A stretch of 8,307 bases of DNA from Hyphomicrobiales bacterium (GTDB taxonomy: Bacteria > Pseudomonadota > Alphaproteobacteria > Rhizobiales > Aestuariivirgaceae). Below are positions 1 through 6,798 of this stretch, in pieces. Every line of letters begins with the position of its first letter. The stretch's first letter is position 1. The notes beneath the pieces are model-generated. The model saw nothing but the letters and a program-made list of their open reading frames with translations. It made no database searches and was not told where the DNA came from. The translations under genes were made by a program, and so were the position numbers. The stretch is from positions 1-8,307 of the forward strand of contig JALVRJ010000426.1 of assembly GCA_027031305.1 (NCBI GenBank). The letters are read 5' to 3'.

Positions 1-1
1 G

Positions 2-187
2 TATCAGTCTTTGCGCAACTTGTGCTATCAGCACTTGATGGAAGCAGGCGCCCCTGCCGCCCTTGAAACTACCGCCATGTCCGCCATCAATGCGTGCGCG
101 CAATGGAAAGGCGTCGAAAGTGCATCACATCTCACGCCGCCGCGCCGCGTGCCAGCCAGACCAAGCCCCCAGGCCAACAGGAAGTAG
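2..187 (+). CDS. Possible 3' end of an unrecognised plus-strand gene (partial)
   Basis: An open frame runs from the left edge (first full codon at base 2) to a TAG at 185-187, giving 61 residues with no in-window start required. It begins YQSLRNLCYQHLMEAGAPAA, a helix-like amphipathic stretch with several Ala, Leu and Met. It ends in a Pro/Arg-rich tail (PPRRVPARPSPQANRK), as real C-terminal ends often do. If real, the gene converges on the nap operon, and the bidirectional hairpin at 340-364 would serve both. I do not recognise the family and assign no function. A 90-codon minus-strand frame also covers 28-300, so the coding strand is not certain. In 188-335, between this stop and the terminator, I see no gene, repeat or promoter. 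Confidence 0.35.
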   Translation, partial: YQSLRNLCYQHLMEAGAPAALETTAMSAINACAQWKGVESASHLTPPRRVPARPSPQANRK

Positions 188-335
188 CGGCAGGCTATCA
201 CCACCCCGGCATGGGCTTTGACAGACTGGTGGCGATAGGAACACGGGACGAATGGCAGCGGCCAGCCTCTACGCAAATTGTGCCCGACCACCCAGAACAC
301 ATTTCCGTGTCCGTGGCCAATGGTCCATCAAGACG

Positions 336-373
336 AAAAGCTCCGCCCGGAACCCGGGCGGAGCGTTTGTTTT
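336..373 (-). terminator. Intrinsic terminator of the nap operon, probably bidirectional
   Basis: A perfect 11-bp inverted repeat (GCTCCGCCCGG at 340-350 and CCGGGCGGAGC at 354-364) closes a 3-base loop. Read on the minus strand, the stem is followed by TTTTCGTCTT, a T-rich tract, about 63 bases after the napC stop. Read on the plus strand, it is followed by GTTTGTTTT, so it could also stop transcription arriving from the left. Its position directly behind the last nap gene supports its role as the operon end. Confidence 0.88.
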
Positions 374-427
374 GCCGCCAGGGGAGCGGGCGCCTGAACG
401 ATTGGCTCCCCTCACCGGCGAATGGCG

Positions 428-1027
428 TCACTCCTCCGATGCGGTGGGCATCAGGCCGTGTTTCTTGGCCAGCTCCTTCCAGCCCTTGGGAAGCTGGTGG
501 GCGATGCCCTTGTGGCAGTCGATGCAGGTCATGCCCTTGTCGAAGGCTTCCTCGTGGCGCTCCGCCGCGCGTTCTTCCTGCTTGTCGAAGTCCATGTAGG
601 TCTGATCATGGCAGTTGCGGCATTCGCGTGAGTTGGTGGACTTCATCACCTTCCACACATGCACCGCCAGTTCACCACGCTTCTTCAGGAATTTCTCGCG
701 CGTATCAATGGTGCCCATGAAGTGATGATACAGCTCGTTGGACGCCTGGATCTTGCGGATGACCTTGTGGACCCATTCCTTGGGCACGTGGCAATCGGGA
801 CAGGTGGCGCGGACGCCTGAGCGGTTCATGTAGTGGGGAGAATTCGTATATTCCTCGTACACATTGTCCTTCATTTCATGGCAGGAGATGCAGAAGGACT
901 CCTTGTTGGTCAGCTCCATGGCCCAGTTGAAGCCGCCCCACAAAATGACGCCCAACACCATGCCAGTCAGCAACGTGCCACTGGCCAATTTCTTCCACAG
1001 CCCCTTGCTGGAACTTTCCTCGCTCAT
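428..1027 (-). CDS. napC: NapC, tetraheme c-type cytochrome, quinol dehydrogenase
   Basis: NapC belongs to the NapC/NirT family. It is anchored in the inner membrane, oxidises quinol and passes electrons to periplasmic NapB. The 199-residue product matches the usual length of about 200. One N-terminal membrane helix lies at about residues 16-37. Four haem-binding motifs follow: CISCH (46-50), CPDCH (76-80), CRNCH (136-140) and CIDCH (168-172). A Met just after the first motif (CISCHEM) fits the Met-ligand pattern known in this family. The frame is open 25 codons further upstream, but the chosen ATG has a strong GGAGGGG ribosome site 7 bases before it and starts MSEESSSKGLWKK, a normal NapC N-terminus. 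It is the last gene of the operon, 71 bases after napB, with a strong hairpin in that spacer. Confidence 0.96.
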   Translation of the reverse strand: MSEESSSKGLWKKLASGTLLTGMVLGVILWGGFNWAMELTNKESFCISCHEMKDNVYEEYTNSPHYMNRSGVRATCPDCHVPKEWVHKVIRKIQASNELYHHFMGTIDTREKFLKKRGELAVHVWKVMKSTNSRECRNCHDQTYMDFDKQEERAAERHEEAFDKGMTCIDCHKGIAHQLPKGWKELAKKHGLMPTASEE

Positions 1028-1034
1028 GAATATT

Positions 1035-1041
1035 CCCCTCC
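1035..1041 (-). promoter_or_regulatory. napC ribosome binding site (decides the start)
   Basis: On the minus strand GGAGGGG stands 7 bases before the ATG at 1027. It makes this start clearly better than the frame's first ATG at 1102, which overlaps the end of napB. Confidence 0.8.
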
Positions 1042-1055
1042 ACTCAAGATTCCCG

Positions 1056-1088
1056 CGCCCCGCCGTTCCCCGCCGGGAAGGCGGGGCG
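1056..1088 (-). other. Strong stem-loop in the napB-napC spacer, without a T-tract
   Basis: The arms CGCCCCGCC (1056-1064) and GGCGGGGCG (1080-1088) pair perfectly over 9 bp. After a one-base bulge the inner arms TTCCC (1066-1070) and GGGAA (1075-1079) pair over 5 bp around a 4-base loop. That gives about 14 bp, very GC-rich. The minus-strand sequence after it (CGGGAATCTT) is not a T-tract and napC follows with a good ribosome site, so it is not a conventional terminator. A role in protecting the napB 3' end, RNA processing or partial attenuation before napC is an inference. Confidence 0.7.
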
Positions 1089-1098
1089 GCCGGGTCGC

Positions 1099-1521
1099 TC
1101 ATTTGCCAAACACGTTTTCAACCAGCGGCTTGGCCTCCACCTGTGGCACGTGACACTGGGTGCAGAACCAGCGCCGACGCATCAGGTTCTTGTCGCTGGG
1201 ATGCTCCGGATCGGTGAAGTGGGTCCTGGAGATCATGGGTGCCTTTTCCGCCTTGTAGGTATCGGGGGCATGACACCGCAGACAGGAGTTTTCATCCAGG
1301 GAAATGCGCTCCTTGTCGATCTTGTGCGGAATGAGTGGCGGCTGAGTTTTCCACGCCCGCTGATAGCCTCCGGACTTGGACATCACGCGCGCCTTCGTGG
1401 GCGGTTTGGGCGGTGCATCCAGCGGCAAGTCGCCACGCAGAGACTTGATCTCGGCCATGGCAAGCATGGTGCTGCCGAACAAAAGGGGCGCCGCCGCCCC
1501 AAAAATCATGACTTTTCTCAT
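1099..1521 (-). CDS. napB: NapB, periplasmic diheme cytochrome c subunit of nitrate reductase
   Basis: NapB is the small electron-transfer subunit that partners NapA in the periplasm and receives electrons from NapC and/or NapGH. The 140-residue precursor is close to the family length (about 150). A Sec signal peptide (MRKVMIFGAAAPLLFGSTML) probably ends at AMA, about residue 23. Haem motifs are CLRCH (80-84) and CTQCH (120-124). His66 in PPLIPH and His101 in SRTHF sit where the distal haem ligands lie in characterised NapB, and the VPQ after the second motif is typical. The start chosen at 1521 has GGAGGGAG just upstream. An alternative ATG at 1533 overlaps the napH stop as TGATG and would add four residues. 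Either way napH and napB are tightly coupled. Confidence 0.95.
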   Translation of the reverse strand: MRKVMIFGAAAPLLFGSTMLAMAEIKSLRGDLPLDAPPKPPTKARVMSKSGGYQRAWKTQPPLIPHKIDKERISLDENSCLRCHAPDTYKAEKAPMISRTHFTDPEHPSDKNLMRRRWFCTQCHVPQVEAKPLVENVFGK

Positions 1522-1523
1522 GG

Positions 1524-1531
1524 CTCCCTCC
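1524..1531 (-). promoter_or_regulatory. napB ribosome binding site overlapping the napH end
   Basis: Minus-strand GGAGGGAG lies 2 bases before the ATG at 1521, its GGAGG core 5 bases before it. It also falls inside the alternative start region at 1533, whose ATG overlaps the napH TGA. This layout suggests translational coupling of napH to napB. Confidence 0.65.
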
Positions 1532-1532
1532 A

Positions 1533-2471
1533 TCACGATGCCTTTTTCAACTCCCTCTTCTCTTCTTTCCCCGCAGAGTCCTCCGGTTTGGCCGAAGACG
1601 CCTTGCCAAGAGTCAAAAGATCGAACGCGAACACGTCTTTGGAACAAATGTCAATGCACCGCCCGCAACGCGTGCACAACGAAGACGTGACCCTGGCCGG
1701 CAACCCCTGCCTCATGCCCTGCTTCAGGGCGGGTGGCAGGATTTTCGGTTCCGGGCAGACCTCGAAGCATTCCATGCAGTCGTCACACTGCGACCGGTTG
1801 GGGGTGGCCACCCTGACCGTGGCCACCGATCCGATGATCGAATACAACGCGCCCATGGGGCAGACATGGCTGCACCAGCCATGTTTCGCGATCAGCAGGT
1901 CGAACAGGAAAATACCCGCCGCCACCAGGCCGCCTGCCGCACCCATGCCGTAAATCAGCTCGCGATGGATGATGGACACCGGGTTGACCAGCTCGTAGGC
2001 GAGTTGGCCGGTCACGGCGGCCACCACCAGCGCGCCAGCCAGCAACCAGTAACGGGTTTGCGGCGAGATCTTCGCCGACTGGGTGATGCCCAGCTTGCGA
2101 CGCGCCCAGGCAGCGGCGTCGGTGATGATGTTCACCGGGCACACCCAGGCGCAATAGGCGCGTCCGCCAACGAGAGCGTAGAAAGCGACGACAATGGCGA
2201 CGCCCACCACGGTGGTGGCGAGAAAACCGAACATGCCCGCCGCCAGCATTTGCAGGAACACGAACGGCTCCACCATGGGCACGGTTTCGAACAGCCAGGA
2301 ACCGGCAAGATTGCCCTTGAGGATCCAGATGCCGCCGATGGGACCGGCAATGAACAGACCGATGATGGCGACCTGCGTTATCCGGCGCAGAATCAGCCAC
2401 TTGTAAGCGCCGACGAAGCCCTTGGCCCTCAGCGCGTCCTTTCCGAGTTGTTCAATTGGCGTTACGGCCAT
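1533..2471 (-). CDS. napH: NapH, membrane ferredoxin-type quinol dehydrogenase component
   Basis: NapH is the polytopic membrane partner of NapG. Together they form an alternative quinol-oxidising route into the periplasmic nitrate reductase. The 312-residue product has about four hydrophobic segments (roughly 31-50, 71-100, 141-160 and 176-195). Two cysteine motifs of CxxxCP form (CAWVCP at 107-112 and CSHVCP at 200-205) are conserved in the family. Two 4Fe-4S motifs follow near the C-terminus: C229/C232/C235/C239 and C266/C269/C272/C276. A TTG start at 2492 would add seven residues. The ATG at 2471 is preferred because it starts close to known NapH N-termini and has GGAG about 10 bases upstream. 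The C-terminus carries a charged tail of about 25 residues rich in Lys and Glu. The gene follows napG by 36 bases. Confidence 0.95.
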   Translation of the reverse strand: MAVTPIEQLGKDALRAKGFVGAYKWLILRRITQVAIIGLFIAGPIGGIWILKGNLAGSWLFETVPMVEPFVFLQMLAAGMFGFLATTVVGVAIVVAFYALVGGRAYCAWVCPVNIITDAAAWARRKLGITQSAKISPQTRYWLLAGALVVAAVTGQLAYELVNPVSIIHRELIYGMGAAGGLVAAGIFLFDLLIAKHGWCSHVCPMGALYSIIGSVATVRVATPNRSQCDDCMECFEVCPEPKILPPALKQGMRQGLPARVTSSLCTRCGRCIDICSKDVFAFDLLTLGKASSAKPEDSAGKEEKRELKKAS

Positions 2472-2507
2472 TGGTCCCTGGCTCCGGCGCAAAAGGCGCG
2501 CCCTTCT

Positions 2508-3443
2508 TCATTTCGCTTCCTGCAAGCCACGATTGAGCACGTCGAGCGGATTGCTCGTGCCGGGCATTTTTTCGGAAGGTGTCGGTGAGGGCCCTTGCAC
2601 CCCCTCCTTCAGCGCCTTGCCGCCTCGGGTGGACTTGCCCAGCTTGTCCACCGCCTCCTCGGCACGGTAAACACGGCCAGTTTCATAGTCGTATTTCACG
2701 CCTTCCGGCAGATTGAACTCGTGCGGCTTGTCCGGGTTTACCAGCGAGCCACCCCGTTTTGCCTTTTCCTTCCAGCCCAGACGGTAATGATGTCCCAACT
2801 CACCCTTGGCCAGACGGATGGGCAAGACCTTGATGGCCTCGCGCTCCAGGATGCAGGCCTTCTCGCAAAGGCCACAGCCGGTGCAATGATCGGAATGGAC
2901 GACGGGAATGAACAGCGCGTGCCGGCCAGAGCGCTTGTTGGGCTGGAATTCCAGGGTGATGGCCTTGCCGCGCAAAGGGCATACATTGTAGCAAACCTCG
3001 CAGCGCAGCCCGAGAAACGCGATGCAGGTTTCCTGGTCGATGAGCACCGCCAGCCCCATGCGCGCCTTGGTAATGTCCTTCAGCGAATGGTCCAGCGCAT
3101 TGGTGGGACAGTTCGGAATGCAAGGAATGTCCTCGCACATCTCGCACGGGCCGGTGCGCGCCACGAAATAGGGGGTGCCCGTGGCCGGGTGATCGGAGCC
3201 GAGCTCGGCTAGCTTCAAAATGTCGTAGGGACAGTCACGCACGCAGATGCCGCAGCGAATGCAGGCGGAAAGAAATTTTTCCTCGTCCAGCGCGCCGGGC
3301 GGGCGGATGTATTCCGGTGGAACTGCCTTTGCCGAACGGGCGTGAATGCCGACCCCCAACGCCAGCAGGGACACCCCGCCGACGGTGCGCGCCAGGTTGA
3401 TCAGAAAGCGCCGCCTGTCCATTTTCTTGCCGTTGCCGGCCAT
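2508..3443 (-). CDS. napG: NapG, periplasmic ferredoxin-type protein with four 4Fe-4S clusters
   Basis: NapG works with NapH to carry electrons from quinol towards NapB/NapA. The N-terminus has a Tat-type motif ([10 protein letters not shown], about residues 9-18) followed by a hydrophobic stretch to about residue 40, consistent with export with bound clusters. Four cysteine sets are visible: C61/C64/C67/C71, C100/C103/C108/C112, C140/C148/C151/C155 and C187/C190/C193/C197. Residues 210-222 ([13 protein letters not shown]) match the usual end region of the family. The protein continues about 85 residues further than E. coli NapG, with [11 protein letters not shown] and a Pro/Ser-rich tail, for 311 residues in all. 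The frame is open upstream to 3623. The ATG at 3443 is chosen because AGAGG lies 9 bases before it and it places the Tat motif at the N-terminus. Confidence 0.95.
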   Translation of the reverse strand: MAGNGKKMDRRRFLINLARTVGGVSLLALGVGIHARSAKAVPPEYIRPPGALDEEKFLSACIRCGICVRDCPYDILKLAELGSDHPATGTPYFVARTGPCEMCEDIPCIPNCPTNALDHSLKDITKARMGLAVLIDQETCIAFLGLRCEVCYNVCPLRGKAITLEFQPNKRSGRHALFIPVVHSDHCTGCGLCEKACILEREAIKVLPIRLAKGELGHHYRLGWKEKAKRGGSLVNPDKPHEFNLPEGVKYDYETGRVYRAEEAVDKLGKSTRGGKALKEGVQGPSPTPSEKMPGTSNPLDVLNRGLQEAK

Positions 3444-3520
3444 GACCGCGCACCTCTCGCCCAAATCAGTCGGGCATGAACCGTCCTGTATCACCTGCTC
3501 ATGGCAACCTGCCACCAGTC

Positions 3521-3566
3521 CCGTCGAGGCGCCGGGAATGTGAAAGAGACGACTGCGCCCCGACGG
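3521..3566 (-). other. Long stem-loop in the napA-napG spacer
   Basis: Bases 3521-3532 (CCGTCGAGGCGC) and 3555-3566 (GCGCCCCGACGG) pair over 12 bp around a 22-base loop. The single non-Watson-Crick position becomes a G-U pair in the minus-strand transcript, so the helix favours the sense RNA of nap. No T-tract follows. The spacer is 212 bases long, far longer than the napG-napH or napH-napB gaps, and I see no convincing gene in it. Confidence 0.6.
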
Positions 3567-3594
3567 AACCGGGAGGAGAATGCCCATCAGGCAT

Positions 3595-3612
3595 ATGCCG
3601 GGAGAGCGGCAT
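3595..3612 (-). other. Short stem-loop after napA
   Basis: ATGCCG (3595-3600) and CGGCAT (3607-3612) form a perfect 6-bp stem with a 6-base loop, about 44 bases after the napA stop. It is modest alone, but it stands next to the longer stem-loop at 3521-3566. A role in shielding the napA 3' end is only an inference. Confidence 0.35.
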
Positions 3613-3655
3613 GGCGAACGCACTCCGCGATGCCGCCCTCTCCGCTGGTGTCAAT

Positions 3656-6248
3656 CTACGCCTTCACGACCTTGCAGGCGCATTTCTTGTAGTCCGTCTC
3701 CTTCGACAACGGACAGGTCTGGTCCAGCGTCAGCTTGTTGACCAGGCGCCCGGCGTCGAACCACGGAATGAAAACCAGGCCCTGGGGCGGTTGGTTGCGG
3801 CCGCGCGTTTCCACGCGCGCCACGATCTCGCCGCGGCGGGTGATGATCTTCACCTTCGAGCCATTGCGGAGCCTGCGCTTGCGGGCATCCTTCTTGTTCA
3901 TGTAGAGCTTGGCATAGGGCATGGCCCGGAACAGCTCCGGCACGCGACGGGTCATGGAGCCGGAATGCCAGTGCTCAAGCACACGCCCCGTTGCCAGCCA
4001 CAGGTCGTATTCGTCATCGGGCGGCTCCGCCGGCGGCTCATAGGGCGCGAAGATGATGTTCGCGCGGAAGTCTGGCTTGCCGTAGAACACCACCTCACCG
4101 TCCTTGGCGTCCGGCTTGTAATGCCGCACGATGGGGTCGTAGCCGGCACGGAAGCGCCACAGCGTTTCCTTGCCGTCAATGACGGGCCAGCGCAGGCCAC
4201 GCACCTTGTGGTATTCGTCGAAGGGCGCCAGCTCGTGACCCCGCTTCTTGCCCTCCCACTGGAAGCGGCGATATTCCTCGAACAGGCCTTTCTGGACGTA
4301 GAAGCCGAAATATTCGGATTCGTCGTTGGCGTATTCGTTGCCACGATCGTCGACGATCTTGCCTTCGTAGGGGAATTTGTCCACCTGGCCATTCTTGTAG
4401 AGGACCTCGAAGAGTGTCTTGCCCTTGTATTCCGGCGCGTTGTCCAGGATCTCCTTCGGCCAGACGTCATCGGTCTTGACGTATTTCGAGAACTCGATGA
4501 TCTGCCACAGGTCCGAGCGCGCCTCGCCTGGCGCCTTCACCTGCTGCCGCCAGAACTGCGTGCGCCGCTCGGAGTTGCCGTAGGCACCTTCCTTTTCCGT
4601 CCACATGGCGGTGGGCAGGATGAGGTCGGCACCAATGGCCGAGACCGTCGGATACGGATCGGACACGATGATGAAGTTGTCCGGGTTGCGCCAGCCGGGC
4701 CAGGACTCGCCATTGAAGTTGGCGGCCGCCTGCAGGTTGTTGTTGCACATCACCCAGAACACGTTCATCACGCCGTCGTGCAACGCCCGGTGCATGGCAA
4801 CCGCATGAATGAGCGTCTTGCCCAGTGGCTTGCCGGTGATGTCTGGCTGATCCTTGCCGTCCATCTTGCCATTGGCACGCGGAACGACGCCCGGCGGCAG
4901 GTTCCAGATTTTCTCGGCGAACTTGCAGTGCTCGTCCTTCTTGGTCACATAATCCGCCGGCAGGCGATGGGTGAAGGTGCCAACCTCGCGTGCCGTACCA
5001 CAGGCCGAGGGCTGACCGGTGAGCGAGAACGGCGAATTGCCGGGCTCGGAAATCTTGCCCATGAGCAGGTGGATGTTGTAAACGAGGCCGTTCACCCACG
5101 TGCCACGGGTATGCTGGTTGAAGCCCATGGTCCAGAAGGACACGACCTTGCGGTTCGGGTCGGCGTAGACCTCGGCCAACTTTATGAGTTGCTCCTTGGG
5201 CACGCCGGAAAGCTCGGAAACGTAGTCCGCCGTATATTTGGACACGTGCTTCTTGTATTCCTCGAAGCTGATTTTCGTCAGCTTGCCCTTGGCCCGGTTC
5301 TTCGCCTTCTTTTCGCGTGGATCGTTGGCGCGCAGGCCATAGCCGATGTCCGTGGGCGTCACGTTGAAGTTCACGTGCTTCTCCACGAATTCCTTGTTGT
5401 AGGCGCCCTTCTCGATGATGTAGTTGGCGATGAAGTTGGCAATCGCCAGGTCCGTCTGGGGCTTGAAGATGATGCCGTTGTCCGCCAGGTCGAAGCAGCG
5501 GTTGCGGAAGGTGCCCAGCACGTGCACCTGGCACTTGTCATGCGTCAGGCGCCGGTTGGTGACGCGCGACCACAGGATGGGATGCATCTCCGCCATGTTG
5601 GAGCCCCACAGGACGAAAGTGTCCGTGGCCTCGATGTCGTCATAGCAGCCCGCCGGCTCGTCGATGCCGAATCCCACGGATGAAGGCGGCGACGGCGGAA
5701 GCCATGCAGTGACGCGCATTGGGCTCCAGCGAATTGGAACGGAAACCGGCCTTGATGAGTTTTTGCGCCGCATAGCCCTCCCAGATGGTCCATTGGCCGG
5801 AGCCGAACATGCCGATGCCCTTCGGCCCCTTCTTCCTGCGGGCCTCGATGAATTTCTCGGCCATGATCTTGAAGGCGTCGTCCCAGCTGATCTCCTGGAA
5901 CTGGCCATTCTTGTCGAACTTGCCATCCTTCATGCGCAGCAGGGGCTTCTTCAGGCGGTCGGCGCCATACATGATCTTGGTCAGGAAATAGCCCTTGATG
6001 CAGTTCAGCCCCTTGTTCACCGGCGCGTCCGGGTCGCCCTGGGTGGCCACCACCCGGCCATCCTTCACCCCGACCAGCACGGAACAGCCCGTCCCGCAGA
6101 AACGGCAGGCCGCCTTGTCCCAGCGAATGCCGGCGTCGTCCGCCGCCTTCGCCGTAATCGAGGCCGGCAGGGTCACGCCCGCCATGGCCGCCGCCGCCAC
6201 GGCCGCTTGCGCCTTGATGAAATCGCGGCGATTGACCTCCATCGTCAT
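3656..6248 (-). pseudogene. napA: NapA, catalytic subunit of periplasmic nitrate reductase, with a one-base frameshift as given
   Basis: NapA reduces nitrate to nitrite in the periplasm using Mo-bisMGD and one 4Fe-4S cluster. The coding sequence is in two frames: 5673-6248 (192 codons) and 3656-5671. Dropping one base of the run at 5672-5675 joins them into 863 residues, against about 830 in E. coli. A Tat signal (NRRDFIKA, residues 6-13) probably ends at AKA, residue 35. Cluster cysteines are C48/C51/C55 and C83. C181 in NARHCMASA is the expected Mo ligand. Conserved family stretches continue across the break ([72 protein letters not shown]) to the last residues [10 protein letters not shown]. 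As written, translation would stop after residue 202. The ATG at 6248 has GGGAG 9 bases upstream; an ATG at 6242 is also possible. An assembly error is as likely as a real mutation. Confidence 0.93.
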
Positions 6249-6291
6249 GGCCCTCTTCTCCCTCAAAGCTGGTTTCGAAAAACGGTCGCCT

Positions 6292-6310
6292 TGCCTTCCT
6301 GGCGAAGGCA
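6292..6310 (-). other. Stem-loop in the napD-napA spacer
   Basis: TGCCTTC (6292-6298) and GAAGGCA (6304-6310) form a perfect 7-bp stem with a 5-base loop, just after the napD TAG and well upstream of the napA ribosome site. There is no T-tract, so termination is unlikely. It is one of several spacer stem-loops in this operon. Confidence 0.45.
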
Positions 6311-6316
6311 CGCGCT

Positions 6317-6631
6317 CTATCCTTCGCAGCCGCACCCCTCCCCGGCCGCGCAAGATTCCTCCTCGATGGACGTGCCATCCGCCCGAGCATTGCCAATCAC
6401 GTCGTCCGGCTCGAAATACTCGTAGACCAGGGAAACGTTGATGACGCCGTCGATATCGTTGAGCGCCATGATGGTATCGCTCATCACCTGACGGTCATGG
6501 GTATCGATGACGACGATAACGCGACCCGATTCAGCCGCGGCCACCTCGCAATGCGCCCGGGTTTCGATTTCGGCGCGCACGGCGTCGGTCTTCTCCGGGC
6601 GGGAAAACACGACCACCGAACAAATGCTCAT
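6317..6631 (-). CDS. napD: NapD, chaperone for NapA maturation
   Basis: NapD is a small ferredoxin-fold cytoplasmic chaperone that binds the twin-arginine signal of NapA and holds back export until the cofactor is inserted. The 104-residue product shows the family pattern: N-terminal [12 protein letters not shown], a central [16 protein letters not shown], and [14 protein letters not shown] near residues 60-73. It is about 17 residues longer than E. coli NapD. The extra tail ends with three cysteines in [11 protein letters not shown], which is not needed in the known fold and might bind metal, though this is speculative. The ATG at 6631 has a clear GAGGGAG ribosome site about 10 bases upstream. 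It is the first gene of the operon, directly behind the FNR-type promoter. Confidence 0.93.
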   Translation of the reverse strand: MSICSVVVFSRPEKTDAVRAEIETRAHCEVAAAESGRVIVVIDTHDRQVMSDTIMALNDIDGVINVSLVYEYFEPDDVIGNARADGTSIEEESCAAGEGCGCEG

Positions 6632-6675
6632 TTCGCTGTCGCTCCCTCGTCAAGCCTCGCTCCCCGTTCCATCAA

Positions 6676-6719
6676 AACCCTAGACCGCGCCGGCGACTGC
6701 ACGCCTTGATTGAAGTCAA
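6676..6719 (-). promoter_or_regulatory. nap operon promoter with FNR/FixK-type box
   Basis: TTGAT-TGAA-GTCAA (6706-6719; on the minus strand TTGAC-TTCA-ATCAA) matches the FNR/FixK consensus TTGAT-N4-ATCAA at 9 of 10 positions. If the centre (6712.5) lies at -41.5, as in class II activated promoters, transcription would start near 6671. A weak -10-like TAGGGT is on the minus strand at 6682-6677, in about the right place. That leaves a leader of about 40 bases before napD. Oxygen-limited induction by an FNR/FixK-family regulator is therefore likely. The start site is inferred, not observed. Confidence 0.75.
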
Positions 6720-6798
6720 TAAACTTTGGGAGCGCGTTCCGCAGGGCGGGATATATGCGCTTGACCGAATGGAGGGGCGGAATGGAACATGGTCGGGG

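Noticed and set aside
28..300. A 90-codon minus-strand frame at the left edge
   Set aside because: It lies beyond the nap terminator, its sequence looks non-protein-like, and it appears to shadow the plus-strand frame at 2-187.
94..720. A 208-codon plus-strand frame covering the terminator and the end of napC
   Set aside because: It runs across a strong terminator and antisense to haem motifs of napC, and its composition is not protein-like.
3444..3623. An upstream extension of napG, or a hidden napE/napF in the spacer
   Set aside because: The upstream codons give no hydrophobic helix (napE) and no 4Fe-4S cysteine pattern (napF). The Tat signal and ribosome site fix the napG start at 3443.
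5669..5678. Programmed ribosomal frameshifting in napA
   Set aside because: The site CGT-GGG-ATT-CGG has no slippery codon with a stop or rare codon, nor an evident stimulatory element, and NapA is not known to use recoding. A sequence error or mutation is simpler.
3476..5683. A 735-codon plus-strand open frame opposite napA
   Set aside because: It is fully antisense to a napA that matches its family along its whole length. Long antisense frames are expected in GC-rich codon usage, and the translation has no recognisable domain.
5640..6353. A separate 237-residue gene starting at 6353
   Set aside because: Its first 35 codons overlap the end of napD and show no homology. The Tat signal begins at 6248, and the rest is the 5' part of napA.
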